Assembly (NCBI RefSeq): GCF_036884655.1
Contig: NC_088327.1
Span: 12,141,001-12,205,000, forward strand
Origin: Musa acuminata AAA Group
Lineage: Eukaryota; Streptophyta; Magnoliopsida; Zingiberales; Musaceae
Direction: 5' to 3'
Length of the DNA: 64,000 bases
Below the pieces are notes generated by a model. It had not been told where the DNA came from and ran no database searches. It saw only the letters and a program-made list of their open reading frames with translations. Shown piece after piece: positions 23,656 to 35,646 of this stretch (position 1 is the stretch's first letter; the number at the start of each line of letters is the position of its first letter). Made by a program: the position numbers and the translations under genes.

Positions 23656-26600
23656 ATGGGATGGTGGGAAGCTCTCCTCAACTGGCTCCGAAGGTGAGAT
23701 CCGTTGCCATTCTTTTCTTCTTTTGTTCTTTTATAGCCCTTTCTATCTGGGATTGATTCAATTCTGTGGGACCGGGTTCGATTTGAATTCACCGTCCTTT
23801 TGGCGTGCGTCTGGGCTTTGTTGATGGATTATCTAGTGACAACATTTTAGGGATTTTTGGGATATGTGAATTGTGGTCTTCGACTTGAGGCTTTTGGTTG
23901 CCAAATTGGTGAGTCGTAGTTGTTGAGCTGCCATCGGTGGCGACCTGAGTAAACTACGGCTAGTCTATCGAGGGTATGATAAACCGAAGGGAAATTAATA
24001 TGCGAATTGTTGAGATTTCTTTGTTCGTCTAAATTTTGTGATTTGGTTTCATTTTTTATATGGGATGCGTTAAGAATATAAAACTGTATAATTAAATGAC
24101 ATTGATCATAAATTTAAGAGGGTATCGGAGTGAAAGGTCCTTAGTTCAAATCTTCCCCAGACCACACATAGAAAAAATTCCTTCATTGCTTTCTTCATAT
24201 TGGGTTTGAGTCAGTCCTCATCCAACATGAGGAAAAGTGTTAAGAACATAGACTTATGGATCATGTCTTATATACTGGCTTAAACTTTTAGATGGACTGA
24301 TATTGATAAAAGCTCAGGAGAATGTGGCATGCCATTGTGTTAATTTGGAGACCTTGTAATACCTTATTCATGTCAAGGCCTTGGCAATTTTATACTTTCA
24401 TTTGTATGTTCACAAAAGATGGCTTGTGGAAAGTGCTTTAATACAATATTTGTGAAATTTTGTTGCAAATGCAGCCTATTCTTCAAGCAAGAAATGGAGC
24501 TGTCTTTGATCGGACTTCAGAATGCTGGGAAAACTTCCCTTGTGAATGTCATTGCAGTATGTGGATATGTTCTCATGTTTCTTCGAGTGCTGGTGAATTT
24601 ATTTGTGTACCTGATATATTTACTTTCTTCTGTAGACTGGTGGATATTGTGAGGACATGATTCCTACAGTGAGTAATCCCTTCAGTTAAGGTCATGTTTT
24701 ATTCTAATAAACCAGCATTCTCTTGGTACTAAAATATTGTCGTTTTCACTGGATTGGTAGGTTGGATTCAATATGAGGAAGTTGACTAAAGGAAATGTTA
24801 CAATCAAATTATGGGATCTCGGAGGCCAGCCTAGGTTTCGCAGTATGTGGGAGAGATATTGCCGTGCAGTCTCTGCCATTGTGTATGGTCTTACCTCCTC
24901 TCTTGGATACTCGTTTAGCTTATTTACTAAGATTCTTTTGCATCTGATATCTGTGATAAGATTGCATGTACAAATCTGTGATTTTGCCATTCTGAATTCA
25001 TTCTTCTGGTGGTTTATGATTTTGAACCAAAATGGTGACAAGTGAATTGATAGCAAGACTGATATTCGCGGGATTTGAAATGTGCTATTTAAATAAATGT
25101 CTGTTTCATGTGATTTCAGTCAACATTCATGAATGGTTTCATCTGGACAATTTGCAATCATCGTCCAGGTCATCTCATCTTCTCTCTTCTAACGATATTT
25201 TTTTCCTTGGTATAGGCTTTTCTTGTCAATTCATGAATTTAGAACTTTGATACTCCTATTTCCACGAGGTACTCAGGAATTATAGTAGTCCTGTTAGTGA
25301 TTATGTACAACTTTATTATGAGTAGATATGATGTCTAATTTCTAATTCAAGTGCCTATCGGGTTGTGAGGATTGTGAAATCATTAGAAGTTGAGATTTGG
25401 AAGATCTAGGTGACTCAAATCCATTTAAGGGCCAATTAGTTCTCTACTTGTGATAGTAAATGATCTGAGCTCAATGCCAAGAAGGCTCCATGGAAGTTTT
25501 GGCAAAGCCTTGTGATCATCTGTTGACCTAAGGTCAAATCTCTAAAGCTAGTGTTAGATAAAAAGTTCTATCTAAAGGACTTGTAGGTGGATAAAAAGAT
25601 CCATGTTATTTTGGCATCTTAAGCTCCTGTAATTATATAATATTGTGTGACCTGATAAGATTTTAGATATAATACGACAAGCTTTGCCATGGCGAGCATT
25701 ATTCATGTTTTAAATGCCTATAATTAAAAAGGTGATTAGGTAAATTATGACCACAAACAATTAAGCAACCGAAATGCCATTGGTGTAATAACCAATTTAA
25801 AGAAAACAAGGGCTTCTGTTCTTATATGATGGACACATTGAACTTGATCAAGTTCAATTTAGGTCCAGGCATCTAGCTGGTTTTACTGTTCGGTAGAAAC
25901 CTGGTCAGGTCATGGTTCGATGCAGTTTTGCTTCTTCAATCCGACAGTGGAACTGAACCAGATAGGTGTTCATTTCCCAGTTTTCCTGTCGGACATGCCA
26001 GTCTGATCCAGTTCTGATAAATATGCTTCTGAAATACCTTGGTTAACAGACTGATATCTTAAACATGTGTCTACATTTTGAGAATTTTGTTTCATGATCA
26101 CATTGTACAGTTTAATGCATTCAAATATTATCATGCTCGTGAAATGTAGCGCCTGCAATTTACCTGTTGCTTTCTTTGTTAACAGAAGAAGAATTCTGAT
26201 GCCATTCACTCTTACCAGCAAACTAAAAGCATACATGGATTTCATCATGTTGTGCTATGTCCACATGTTCAAGTTGTGTCGGTTTCCCCATTTTTCATTT
26301 GTAGTATGATTTTTCATTTGTAGCATTTCATACGTTGCCCCAACTATATATCTTAACTGAGAATAACAGAGAAACAATCTCCATATCATGTTGCAACTGC
26401 TTTATCCAACATCTCAATTGCATGGTACAAAGAGCTTAATCTTCAATGGGAACTTCATTTTGTCTTGCAGGTATGTTGTCGATGCAGCGGACCGTGATAA
26501 CTTGCCCACCTCAAGAAGTGAACTACACGATCTTTTAAGCAAGCCATCGCTCAGTGGAATCCCGTTGCTGGTGGTTGGAAACAAAATTGACAAGCCTGAA

Positions 26601-26857
26601 ACTATGTCGAAGCAGGGCTTTACAGATGAAATGTAACAAATCACCAATTCCTCAATTGTTCTATTACTTGTCCATGGTAGAAAGGCAGGACCTGTGATGT
26701 TAGTGCTTCCCCCATTCTAACCATTGATCTGCATTGCAGGGGCCTGAGATCTATCGCGGACAGAGAAGTCTGTTGCTTCATGATCTCATGCAAGAACTCA
26801 ACCAACATCGACTCTGTCATACATTGGCTTGTGAAGCATTCAAAGTCGACGAACTGA
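23656..26857 (+). CDS. ARL8: ARF-like small GTPase ARL8
   Basis: Six coding exons: 23656-23693, 24475-24556, 24636-24668, 24761-24882, 26471-26632 and 26740-26857; all GT-AG, 184 residues. GTPase motifs are in order: G1 GLQNAGKTS, the switch I Thr in IPTVGFN, G3 [14 protein letters not shown]4 NKID and G5 SCKN. The amphipathic N-terminus [22 protein letters not shown] is typical of ARL8, which lacks N-myristoylation and uses its acetylated N-terminal helix for vacuole/lysosome membranes. Plant ARL8 acts on vacuolar and endosomal membranes and is also known as a host factor for tobamovirus RNA replication. The gene is convergent with RPS3a, with about 1 kb between stop codons. The 1.6-kb intron 4 and the 0.8-kb intron 1 hold repeat-like sequence. 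The 158-bp array lies directly upstream. Confidence 0.97.
24111..24310. repeat. tRNA-like / retroelement-like fragment in ARL8 intron 1
   Basis: The stretch ggtatcggagtgaaaggtcc followed by ttagttcaaatcttcc resembles the head of a plant tRNA-derived SINE, whose B box is GGTTCGANTCC-like. It is followed by sequence with the word order of plant LTR fragments: tgttaagaacatagacttatgg, then cttaaacttttagatgga. I could not find target-site duplications or a poly(A) tail. Confidence 0.35.
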
Positions 26858-27852
26858 GCTCTGGGTATCGTACTATCTTGTAGCTTATCTAGGTTGCTCG
26901 TGGTTTTTTATGCTGATATCTCTCTTGGTTGGCTGAGCTTACGGCTTGTATTAATTGCCTGTTACCCAAAGGCTTATTTATATTATGTGCAACCGGTGGC
27001 TCGCACTGTTGCCATTCATGTCATGTTAAATTATTGTTCTGAATGAAATAACCTTCGCACCTCGTCAAGGTATATTGATGATATTGTATTTGCGGTACAT
27101 TAGTGTGGAAAAAATCTTCTTCATTTAGGATCTTGTGAATAAAATGTTAGTCAAAGGTGTAATTGATGATATCCATACATCTATTCATTAGGATTATTTC
27201 TACATGTTTCATTGTGATTTAACAATCTACTTGTTCACAATCATAAATCATTGAACATTTTGTGATAGAATAGTTATAACCTTTGCTTATGCTCGAGTTC
27301 CTAGAGAGAAACCCTTCTCAGGTCAGTAATATGACTGACCTGGATCTGTTTTTGTTTGATATTTTCACCATTTCAGCATCATTACAAACCCAATAGACCC
27401 GAGATAGGATGCATGTAATAGTATGCATTCATATCTACTAACATCACATGACATAACAACACCTGGGCTTACATTCATCAGTTGAATGTACCAATTTGTT
27501 GGCAAATTTGTATGGATGCATGCAAACCACATGCAACAGTTCCTAACAGAAATTTATCATCAAAAGACTATCTATGAGTTAGAACAATGTTGCATAAAAG
27601 TGAAATTGGCGTTTAATGTAACACAAACAGGCTACCAATTCTCAAAAATGGGTTTAACTAAGCATTAACGGTTGACACCAGCTAATTCAAGGTCTTATAA
27701 CCAACCCTCACTAAGATGCTCCAAACAATGTTGAGACATCAGCAAGAAGCTCAATAGAACACCGAAATAACTGTCAAGATCGTACCATCCCTAGGAATTT
27801 GTATCACTGTAAACTATGGTTCCAATTCTTTGTGATATGAAGGCTCATTCTT
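26858..27852. other. Convergent 3' spacer ARL8/RPS3a
   Basis: Both neighbours end here. The sequence holds their 3' UTRs and AT-rich spacer. No gene or repeat recognised. Confidence 0.6.
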
Positions 27853-30100
27853 TTAGGCGCCAGCAACTTCGGATTCACCTTCCATCTGGACATCTTCTGC
27901 AGGTCTGTCCACCTTGACACCCACATCCTCCTTGTAGTCACCATGGACCTGTATCAGAAATATAGGTGCCTTGCAGTGAGATACGTGTGTCCACATTTAA
28001 TGAATGCAAAGGTGATGTTTAGACTAGGGTAATTGATAAACAACAGGAGTACCTCCATAAGCTTTCCCAAGTCAAACTTGGGGGCCTTCAAGATTTTTAC
28101 TTTGCGGATGTACACATTTTGGAGAGGGAAAATGCTTGAAGTTGCTTTCTCAATCTCCTTTCCAATTACATCAGGAATGAACTTCAGCACCAAATCCTTC
28201 AGATCACAGGTTGTAGCTTGATTGACCATAATTTCCCTCATTTTGCGACGTATCTGAAACAAGACGGATGACATAACCCTAAATTTCTCCAACCAAAGTT
28301 CATTGCTAGAAAACAGAAGCCTGTACAGTGAGACGAACTTACCTGTCTTATCTGACTGGATTGGGCATAACAAGTGCGCTTGACCTGGTTTGGGCGCCTC
28401 TTGGTGAAAGCAATGCAAAATAGTCGCAGAGTGTAATTGTCGGTAGTCTTCACATCAACATGTGCTTCAATCAGAGTCTGCCATTTGCGGACTATATGTC
28501 TGAGCTTGTCAGTCGTCAAGTCCATGCCCTGAAGAAGAGGAAGAGATCAACTCGAGATTCAAGAGTTACAAAATCACAGTGAAACACAAACCATACCCAG
28601 AAGTTGGTGAGAACATTTTTTCCTTGTACATCCTCTGATCGGAGCCGAATCTTCCTGTGGGCCTGGTCCTCATCATTCTGAAGGTCAGCTAAAGAGACCT
28701 CAAACACTCTGTGCTTGAGGCCCTCAGATGCAATCTGATGGAAGGAAGAAACCACTGTTGATCCAACTTATCATGGGAAGAAAAATTCAGGCATAACTGA
28801 CACATCCTAGGAAAATTGATGGATAAACTATGACGGAAAAAAACCATAGATAGACTGATTTCTAAGTCATGATTGACATATAAGAAGAATGCCAGATTAT
28901 ACTGACAATGAAGGAAGTACAGTACTCAAGATTTTTCATAACATACAATTATTAGCCTTAAAATGGCATATGAAAGTGTTCTGGAGGGAACGGTTTGATC
29001 TTCATAATTTTTACAATAGAAATTTCATAATTTTTACAAAAAAAACTACTTGCATAAAATGTTCAACTTGATCTTCTCTAAGCTAACAATTTTTTTTGTG
29101 AACAAAGTTTTAGACACTAGTTCCATTTCAATGTTTACGCTTTCAGAAAAAGCTTTTCTGACGCTCAAAGTCCTCTCCCATCTCTTTGTATACCTTACAC
29201 AAATTATTGTTCCTCAGCAATCAAAAACCCTTCCAAAGTGCATAGGTCAATTAAGAAATGCATTGGTCAGCTTGTATAATTACAGGTGATTCAACTCAAT
29301 TTCCTCAGTTCCAATCCAAAGCAGTACTGTGTAAATTTACATATATTTAATTGAATTCCTCATAAACTACCAACTTAGTATCCCTCCAAGTAGAGACATT
29401 CCTTCATTCATTTCCTCATGTAAGAGCTCACCTACAAGCTCCCATGGCATCACCTCCTGTAGGAAGAGAATACAAGGCTTCCAACTCATCTCTCTCTTTA
29501 TGATCTCATTCTTATAGCAAAATTCAAAGTTATTTATTATATGAGACTTTCAACAGATAAAACTTTAATACTATGGAATGAGATTCCTCTACAGTTAACA
29601 ACTAATGCATTATATATATAGGAAGACAAACTTACATTTTCGGTACTCAAGTCACAAAGTTAACTAAGTTCGTGCAGAGAACACAAAGACATCAAATGGA
29701 AGAACATGAATGAAGGCAACAATTGCAGCTGCAATGCGAACCTTGGTGCCCTGCGTCCTCGAGACGAGGGTCTTCCCGATGTTCCTGACGTTGAAGACGG
29801 AGGGAGCCTTGATGTCGTACCAATCCTTCTTGGAGAAAGGGTCGACCCTGAAACAGATCCAACCGATCATCACCACTGCGCGCAACAAGGACAAGCATAG
29901 ATCGAAAAAAGAGCAGCAGAAAAAAGAAGGGCATGGCATTGCAGCTTACGTCTTCTTCTTGCCTCCCTTTTTCCCCTTCGAGATCCGCTTGTTCTTCCTG
30001 CAAGGGCGATCGATATCAAAAAGAGCGACAGAGGGTAAAGAAGAAGCAGAGAAACGTCGAAGCGAGTTAGGCCGACATCCAAAACTCACCCGACAGCCAT
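27853..30100 (-). CDS. RPS3A: 40S ribosomal protein S3a (eS1)
   Basis: Seven coding exons in transcript order: 30090-30100, 29950-29997, 29742-29847, 28597-28734, 28343-28528, 28053-28253 and 27853-27948. The total is 261 residues, the normal length. It begins [19 protein letters not shown] and includes [18 protein letters not shown], the eS1 signature region around [19 protein letters not shown], and KIRLR. The C-terminus is acidic ([13 protein letters not shown]). eS1 sits on the small-subunit platform near the mRNA exit and contacts eIF3. The first coding exon is only 11 bp, common in plant ribosomal-protein genes. The donor after exon 3 (AAG/gttcgc) is weak beyond the GT but keeps the frame. 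A TATA-like element lies about 95 bp upstream. It forms a divergent pair with WLIM1, 0.8 kb apart. Confidence 0.97.
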
Positions 30101-30898
30101 GGCTGCTGCTGCCGCTGCCGCAACCGCAAGGAGGTTTCGGCGCGACGGGCAGCGACGGAGGGAGAGAGAATTCTACCCTAGAAACCCAGCCGCTTTTATA
30201 GTCCCGCAGTCTTATTGATCCAACGGCAGAGAATCCACTATTTGGCTTAAATCAGCACGAATCTCCAAACCGAAAAAGTACGAGCTCATCCCGTTGCCGG
30301 TTCAGAATCGAACCGGTCGTAAGGTTTGATCGAACCTGATTCCTTCTATTACGATCATTATAGTTAGACGTAGGATTGCATCACAATTATGAGTCCAGAT
30401 TAGGTCAGTGGTCTCGTGATAGGATCATAGCAAAGTTGGTGCGACAGCCACTGGTGGTCGGTTGGTCACCGTCACAGATTCCACCGCGATCCAATCGGAA
30501 CAAGAGGGAAAGAAACCAATCGATTTCGCCCGAATCTGAAGCAACCGGCGGCAAGCGTACAAGAGAAGGAAGCATTTGGTCGACCCATCATCCATCACTG
30601 GCCTCAAGCCTGACCGCATCGTTACGATCGATGTGATCGAGGACGAAGATGTTGGAGACTGTACCAGCTGGAATTAGAAGGTGCCCCCTCAAAATAAAAG
30701 TACAAAATAGCGAACGACAATGACCAGATCCGCACATCCATGCGTTTTTTGCTTGCCTCTTCCGCAAATCCCTGCCACTGACCGCTTCCTTTTATACCAG
30801 TCCTTCTCTCCGCGCCTTCTCTGGCCCTTGGAAAAGACTAGAGGGTAGGAGGAGGAGGAGGAGGAGAGCAGCTTCTCTTGGGGATCGGAGGGCAGGCA
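30101..30898. promoter_or_regulatory. Divergent promoter region RPS3a/WLIM1
   Basis: About 800 bp between the two start codons. The RPS3a side has a TATA-like box at 30193-30200 and pyrimidine/accctag-aaaccc (telo-box-like) words near 30175-30190, typical of ribosomal-protein promoters. The middle, about 30376-30660, is mixed-composition DNA with an 86-codon open frame lacking any known motif. The WLIM1 leader is the GGA-rich stretch before 30899. Confidence 0.5.
30193..30200 (-). promoter_or_regulatory. TATA box of RPS3a
   Basis: Minus-strand TATAAAAG, 93 bp upstream of the RPS3a ATG, preceded by gggac and followed by a short pyrimidine-rich leader. Position and sequence suit a core promoter. 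Confidence 0.55.
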
Positions 30899-31791
30899 AT
30901 GGCGTTCCAGGGGACGACCACCAAGTGCATGGCATGCGACAAGACGGTGTACTTGGTCGACAAGCTCACCGCCGACAACCGCGTCTACCACAAGGCCTGC
31001 TTTAGGTGCCACCATTGCAAGGGCACCTTGAAGGTGCCTATTAGATCTCTTGCCTCTTGCGAAACCTCTCTGTTCATAAGATCACGCACATCTCTGCAAC
31101 TCATTTTCTTCGATTTGCAGCTGGGAAACTATAATTCCTTTGAGGGAGTCCTGTACTGCCGACCTCACTTTGATCAGCTCTTCAAGATGACCGGCAGTCT
31201 GGACAAAAGCTTTGAAGGTGATCATCACGTCTCGCATTCCTTCTCGCCACTGTGATACCTGAAACTGCCTTCATCTTCTCTTTCCAGGGACCCCAAAGGT
31301 TGTCAAACCAGAGAAGTATGTCGATAACGAGGTAAAGTGATCGATGCATGTCGATCATCAATCTATTACTGTATCATTTGCTGCTTCTTAATCAGCTTGG
31401 ACATTTTGTTTCTCTGATGATGTGCTGCAGAACGCAAACAAAGTCTCCAGTGCTTTCGCTGGCACCCAAGAGAAGTGCGTTGGATGCAGCAAGACTGTTT
31501 ATCCAATTGAAAGGGTAATCTCTGATGCGCACATGCGATGAGGTTCTTAATTGTCGCAAGTATCTTAGAGTGCTGTGCCTGTTGCAGGTGACGGTCAACG
31601 GAACTGCGTACCACAAGAGCTGCTTCAAATGCTGCCATGGCGGATGCGTCATCAGCCCTTCGAACTACATCGCGCACGAGGGAAAGCTGTACTGCAAGCA
31701 TCACCACATCCAGCTGTTCAAAGAGAAGGGGAACTACAGCCAGCTTGAGAACGATGAAGCAGAAGCTAAGTCAGAATCCTCTGCTGCGTAA
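30899..31791 (+). CDS. WLIM1: LIM domain actin-binding protein WLIM1
   Basis: Five coding exons: 30899-31033, 31121-31217, 31288-31331, 31431-31514 and 31588-31791; 187 residues. It has two LIM zinc-binding domains. The first, about residues 10-61, starts CMACDKTVYLVDKL and continues YHKACFRCHHCKG to LYCRPHF. The second, about 107-160, has CVGCSKTVYPIERV, YHKSCFKCCHGGC and LYCKHHH. All zinc ligands of the C-C-H-C / C-C-C-H plan are visible. The inter-LIM spacer (TPKVVKPEKYVDNENANK) and an acidic, Ser-rich tail are as expected for plant two-LIM proteins. WLIM1 bundles actin filaments in the cytoplasm and can enter the nucleus. The WLIM1 class (rather than PLIM or WLIM2) is chosen because of MAF.GTT.KCMACDKTVYLVDKLTADNR. 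Confidence 0.96.
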
Positions 31792-32043
31792 TCGATTCCT
31801 GGAAACGCATCTGTTTTGTTTGCCACAAGAGTGAGTGGTATCCTTAGCTTTTGATGCATTCTAATGCGCCTTGTGTTCTATTTGAGATATGAAGGCTCCA
31901 AATATGTATAAAGAGTTGGAGTACTTCTAATTATAAGGCCGCTTTAATGTAATATGCATATCTGAGATTTTGAGGAAAATATTAAAGAATAATTATTTGG
32001 GTAGTTAGTTGATGATGATGCGAATGATGGCCGATTTGGCGCC
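31792..32043. other. WLIM1 3' region
   Basis: 3' UTR and a short spacer before the next promoter-like sequence. Confidence 0.5.
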
Positions 32044-32051
32044 TATATAAG
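32044..32051 (+). promoter_or_regulatory. TATA box before an orphan first exon
   Basis: TATATAAG followed 30 bases later by a (CT)n leader, then an ATG at 32121. The layout is that of a real plant core promoter. Confidence 0.5.
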
Positions 32052-32120
32052 AGGGCCACTCTCTCTCTCTCTCTCTCTCTCATTTCCGCCCTTCCCTCTC
32101 TCTCCGGTGTTGAGGCTGAG

Positions 32121-32300
32121 ATGGCCGCTCCTCTCGGGGTCCCAGGCCTATCTTCGGATCGATTCGCCCTCCCCTGCTTTGCTTCCCTCGCGCAGGCGAG
32201 ATCGCTGGTACTGGACGCCCTTGTCGAGATCAAGCCCGGGGAGATCGGGATCGTTTCCGGTGTCCCTCAAGAACATCTCAACATCTCCGACGCAGGGTGA
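32121..32300 (+). CDS. Candidate first exon or 59-residue orphan protein
   Basis: An ATG at 32121 opens a 59-codon frame ending TGA at 32298-32300. A TATA box lies 77 bp upstream with a CT-rich leader between. The product starts MAAPLGVPGLSSDRFALPC and ends EHLNISDAG; I do not recognise it. The stop overlaps a donor-like gg/gtgacc at 32297-32298, and the sequence then turns T-rich and intron-like. It may therefore be exon 1 of a multi-exon gene whose other exons I cannot identify in the following 3 kb, or a gene cut off by retroelement insertion. One distant exon-like block exists at 35085-35181 (open, AG before, gt after), but its phase does not fit this donor. Confidence 0.3.
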   Translation: MAAPLGVPGLSSDRFALPCFASLAQARSLVLDALVEIKPGEIGIVSGVPQEHLNISDAG

Positions 32301-33714
32301 CCCCTCATTCGAACCCTCTGCATTATTCTAATTTTCAGTTTCTTAGATCTGTGTTATCTGTTTGGGTTTCGAGGATCGTTTGGAGTTTGCTGATAATCTT
32401 GAATCGAATAATCGAATCCCAGATATCGAGATTAGGGCTTTCATTTTTCTTCGTTCTGTTTCGATTGTCGAGATCTCGGGTTCTTGTGATGGTAGCGTGG
32501 GATATGAATCTTGATGCCGTATTTTGCGCCTTGTCTGATCGTGTCGGATAGCTTGTTCAAACATCGTTTTGATGTCAATCATCATGAAGAATCCATACAG
32601 ATCATGTGGAACCATGATTGAAGACCACATCGAGCACAGAGATAATCGACTATTCTAGAGCAAATGATTGGTATGCACGCACGACACGTATGCACACCCA
32701 AAAGAGAAAGCAATTCTAGAAGAACAGTTTTATATAACATATATACTTCTACAGTGCATTGCATCTTGGCAATAGTCCTGACACTTGTTTAAACATGAGT
32801 AAGAACATCTCAAGGATTGTGTTGGTGTGTTTTATGTGTGAAACAAGAAGGTTAAAGTCATAGGACCACTATAGAGAATAAATATATGTTGTAACTTTTA
32901 AATTTTAATTTTTTTTAGTGATCCTTGACAACAAGAGTTTCTGTCGTTACCCTGGTTGATGAGCTTAAATCATTGGTCGAAAATTCAAGTTAATAGTTAT
33001 ATATTTATTAGATTTTTATAAGTCAATTTTAATCTTTGCTTACTTCTAATGTGGTGAATATGTGGTTTAACTTAGTAGCAATGGAACTTCACGTCATAAC
33101 ATGTCCTTCGGTTTCGTCCATGATCTTTCCTAGTCAATCCTCTCACCATAGCTAGCAACAGGTTTGTTTCGATATTAATTGTCACAGTCCAACTTGTTAT
33201 GAACTTGTTTGTTATGTTAATTTTCCATTAGTCCAGAATGCTTGCACCCTCAAACTCATATAGTAAATCTTAGTTTTTACCCGCTTCAGATATAGAATTA
33301 AATTAATATAGTTTAGAATAACTGAATTAAGACGGTTAAAAGAGGGACAACATGCAAAACAATCTAGCAGTGATCTTAAATATATCATACTTTATCATCT
33401 TACGATTAAACTTGGGATGAGTGCCTTGTTCATGTTTGTTATCCAAAGGAAAATGGACACCACTGCTAACACACAGAGTCATCTTCTTTTTTTTTTCCGA
33501 AAGAGAATGTTAAATTTTACCAATTAACTTCTGTGTAGCCCTAGACAACAGAAAAGTAGCCACTTAATTTTTCTGGAGCAGTTTTGAATAAATTAGGACT
33601 TATTTTTCACACTCGTGCAGGTCACAATACATTCTCCCGTTCAGACTGCAGCTTTGCAAATTTCTGGAGTTGGAAAGTGGAAATTGAGTTTTGTATCAAC
33701 ACAAATCAACTCAA

Positions 33715-34690
33715 AACCGGTTGATTTTTCGTTAAATCTCATATTTTGATGATGAAATTAATTGATAATGTTACGATCTAATCTATGTTTCGAATGACGT
33801 AGGACTAAATTCGATCAGAGGTAAATTGATTAAAGCGGGAGGAATCAGATGGTGAGTCAGAGTTGAACATATCAGAATATTGGACATCGGGCCGGAAGAT
33901 CAGTCGATATGTCAACAGAAGGTTTTGATTCGTAAATTCGATCATCGGGCCAGGAAGATCGGACATTGCGCTAAGGAGATCGGATGTTGCGAGAAGACAA
34001 CATGCTGATAGGGTAATACGCTGAAAGAGATGGACGATGCGTCAAAGGATCAGACGAAGCGTCGGAAGAACCAATGACATGTCGGATAATATAGGATTCG
34101 ATTGTAATCGATTATGTGTAGATCGAGTTAGTTTAGAGTTTAATTGAGTCGGTTTAGAATATAATTAGGTCAACTGGGCCCAAAGTGGGATTGTTTTGGG
34201 AAGAAAACAATACATTCAATGATCCAAAAATTGGGTTAGGCGATGACACCATCGGTCCAAGCGGTGACACCACCAGTGGCTCAGTATATAAGACACGGTC
34301 TTCAAGACTATGTCAGGCGGTAGTACTACTCTCTCCCAAACTGTGTTAGGTGATGGTACCATCCAATGTGTAGGCAATGGTACCATCAGTACCAAAAAAA
34401 ATCGGGATGAGATACTTTTTAGCTATTCACTTTAATACATAATTTAGATTCTGATTTAGGTTATCTTTAATAACAGCATTAGCTAGTAGGGTTAGAAATT
34501 GTATTAATGGCAGTCTGATGGACCGTAAGTCAATTAAGATTAATGATGTAAGGAGAGAGTAAAAGATTAATGAATGTTCTTGATTTGAATGAATATATTG
34601 GATTACAGATGAAAAATATAAGCATGTATTCGATCTTAAAACGTTACGACGTCTTATTGCTGTAGGATATATGTTTTCTATTCTGTGGAT
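33715..34690. repeat. Probable degenerate LTR-retrotransposon remnant
   Basis: The block opens with tattttgatgatgaaattaat and continues with a string of short reiterated words (catcgggcc(a)ggaagatc at 33883 and 33944; agatcgga.(a/g)ttgcg near 33965-33995; gatgcgtc/gaagcgtc). It then carries alternating ggtgacacca / ggtgatggtaccat words around 34230-34390. This composition is typical of decayed copia-type LTRs in monocots. No primer-binding site, TG..CA ends or coding domain could be fixed, and the boundaries are approximate. Confidence 0.4.
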
Positions 34691-35208
34691 AGCCCATGGA
34701 GGAGTTGTGTGTATTGTGGTGATCTACGCATTACCTGGCTAACATGTGTGCGACGTAAATTCTGTCGGCGTAGAGCCGCCAAGTGTCCGCATTGTCATAA
34801 TTCTTCTCATGTGGTATTAATCATTCTTCAAGGAATTTGTCGATGTTTGCTATCAACTCGTCACTTCAAAGCTTGGACATGAACTGTTGGCTTATTCCTT
34901 TACTTCCAATAAATACGTTTCAAGAGAGTTTTAAGGCAATGATCGAAGCATAAGAATACATTCGAATGTTTTGCTTTCGCAAACTATAGTCATATTTGCA
35001 AACTATAGTCAAATTTCAAGACTTAATTATCTCTTGCTGTACATGTTTGTGACCAAACATCTTTGCTAATATTTCTTTCCGCAGCCCAAATCCGGTGCAG
35101 ACAGCTTAAGTAGTTGTCTACCACCAGACAGACGAGCAAGACGAGACGGGTACTTCCTTCGAGGTGAAGTAAGGATCAAAGGTGAGCCTTTTGCATTATA
35201 TACTTGCA

Positions 35209-35211
<3 letters not shown>

Positions 35212-35271
<60 letters not shown>
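35212..35271. repeat. AT microsatellite
   Basis: About 60 bp of uninterrupted (AT)n. Confidence 0.95.
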
Positions 35272-35273
<2 letters not shown>

Positions 35274-35646
35274 CATGATTGATAATAATGCAAAAAATCT
35301 TTAATTAAGCATCATATAATTTTTTTTCTATGGATGTTGAACCTAAATTTAGAGAAATAAATACAAAGAACCACCGACTTGGTAGGAAAATACATACATG
35401 CGTGTGTAACTTTGACACAAAAAATGCCCGACTCCTGTTATTCTAGTACTCAGTTTCTGACTCGTGTTTGCATCAAAAAATGTAGGCATACGAGCAAGAC
35501 ACACAAATGCACATCATTCTTTTGCAATAAAATATAACTCGTCTCATTTACGCTTATATTTACTTCTTGATATCACTATAACTAGCGCTTGCTCTTGGTT
35601 TGTACTAGGTTTGCACAAGCAGGGGGACCAGAAGCAGAGAGGTTTC

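Larger units (their letters stand above)
32301..35646. other. Gene-poor AT-rich spacer with retroelement debris
   Basis: Intron-like or intergenic sequence to about 33700, a repeat-derived block at 33715-34690, then AT-rich DNA with a long AT microsatellite. Apart from the exon-like block at 35085-35181 I see nothing coding. Confidence 0.5.

Noticed and set aside
30376..30636. 86-codon plus frame in the RPS3a/WLIM1 spacer
   Set aside because: Charged but unrecognised; lies in a divergent promoter region without leader or TATA of its own.
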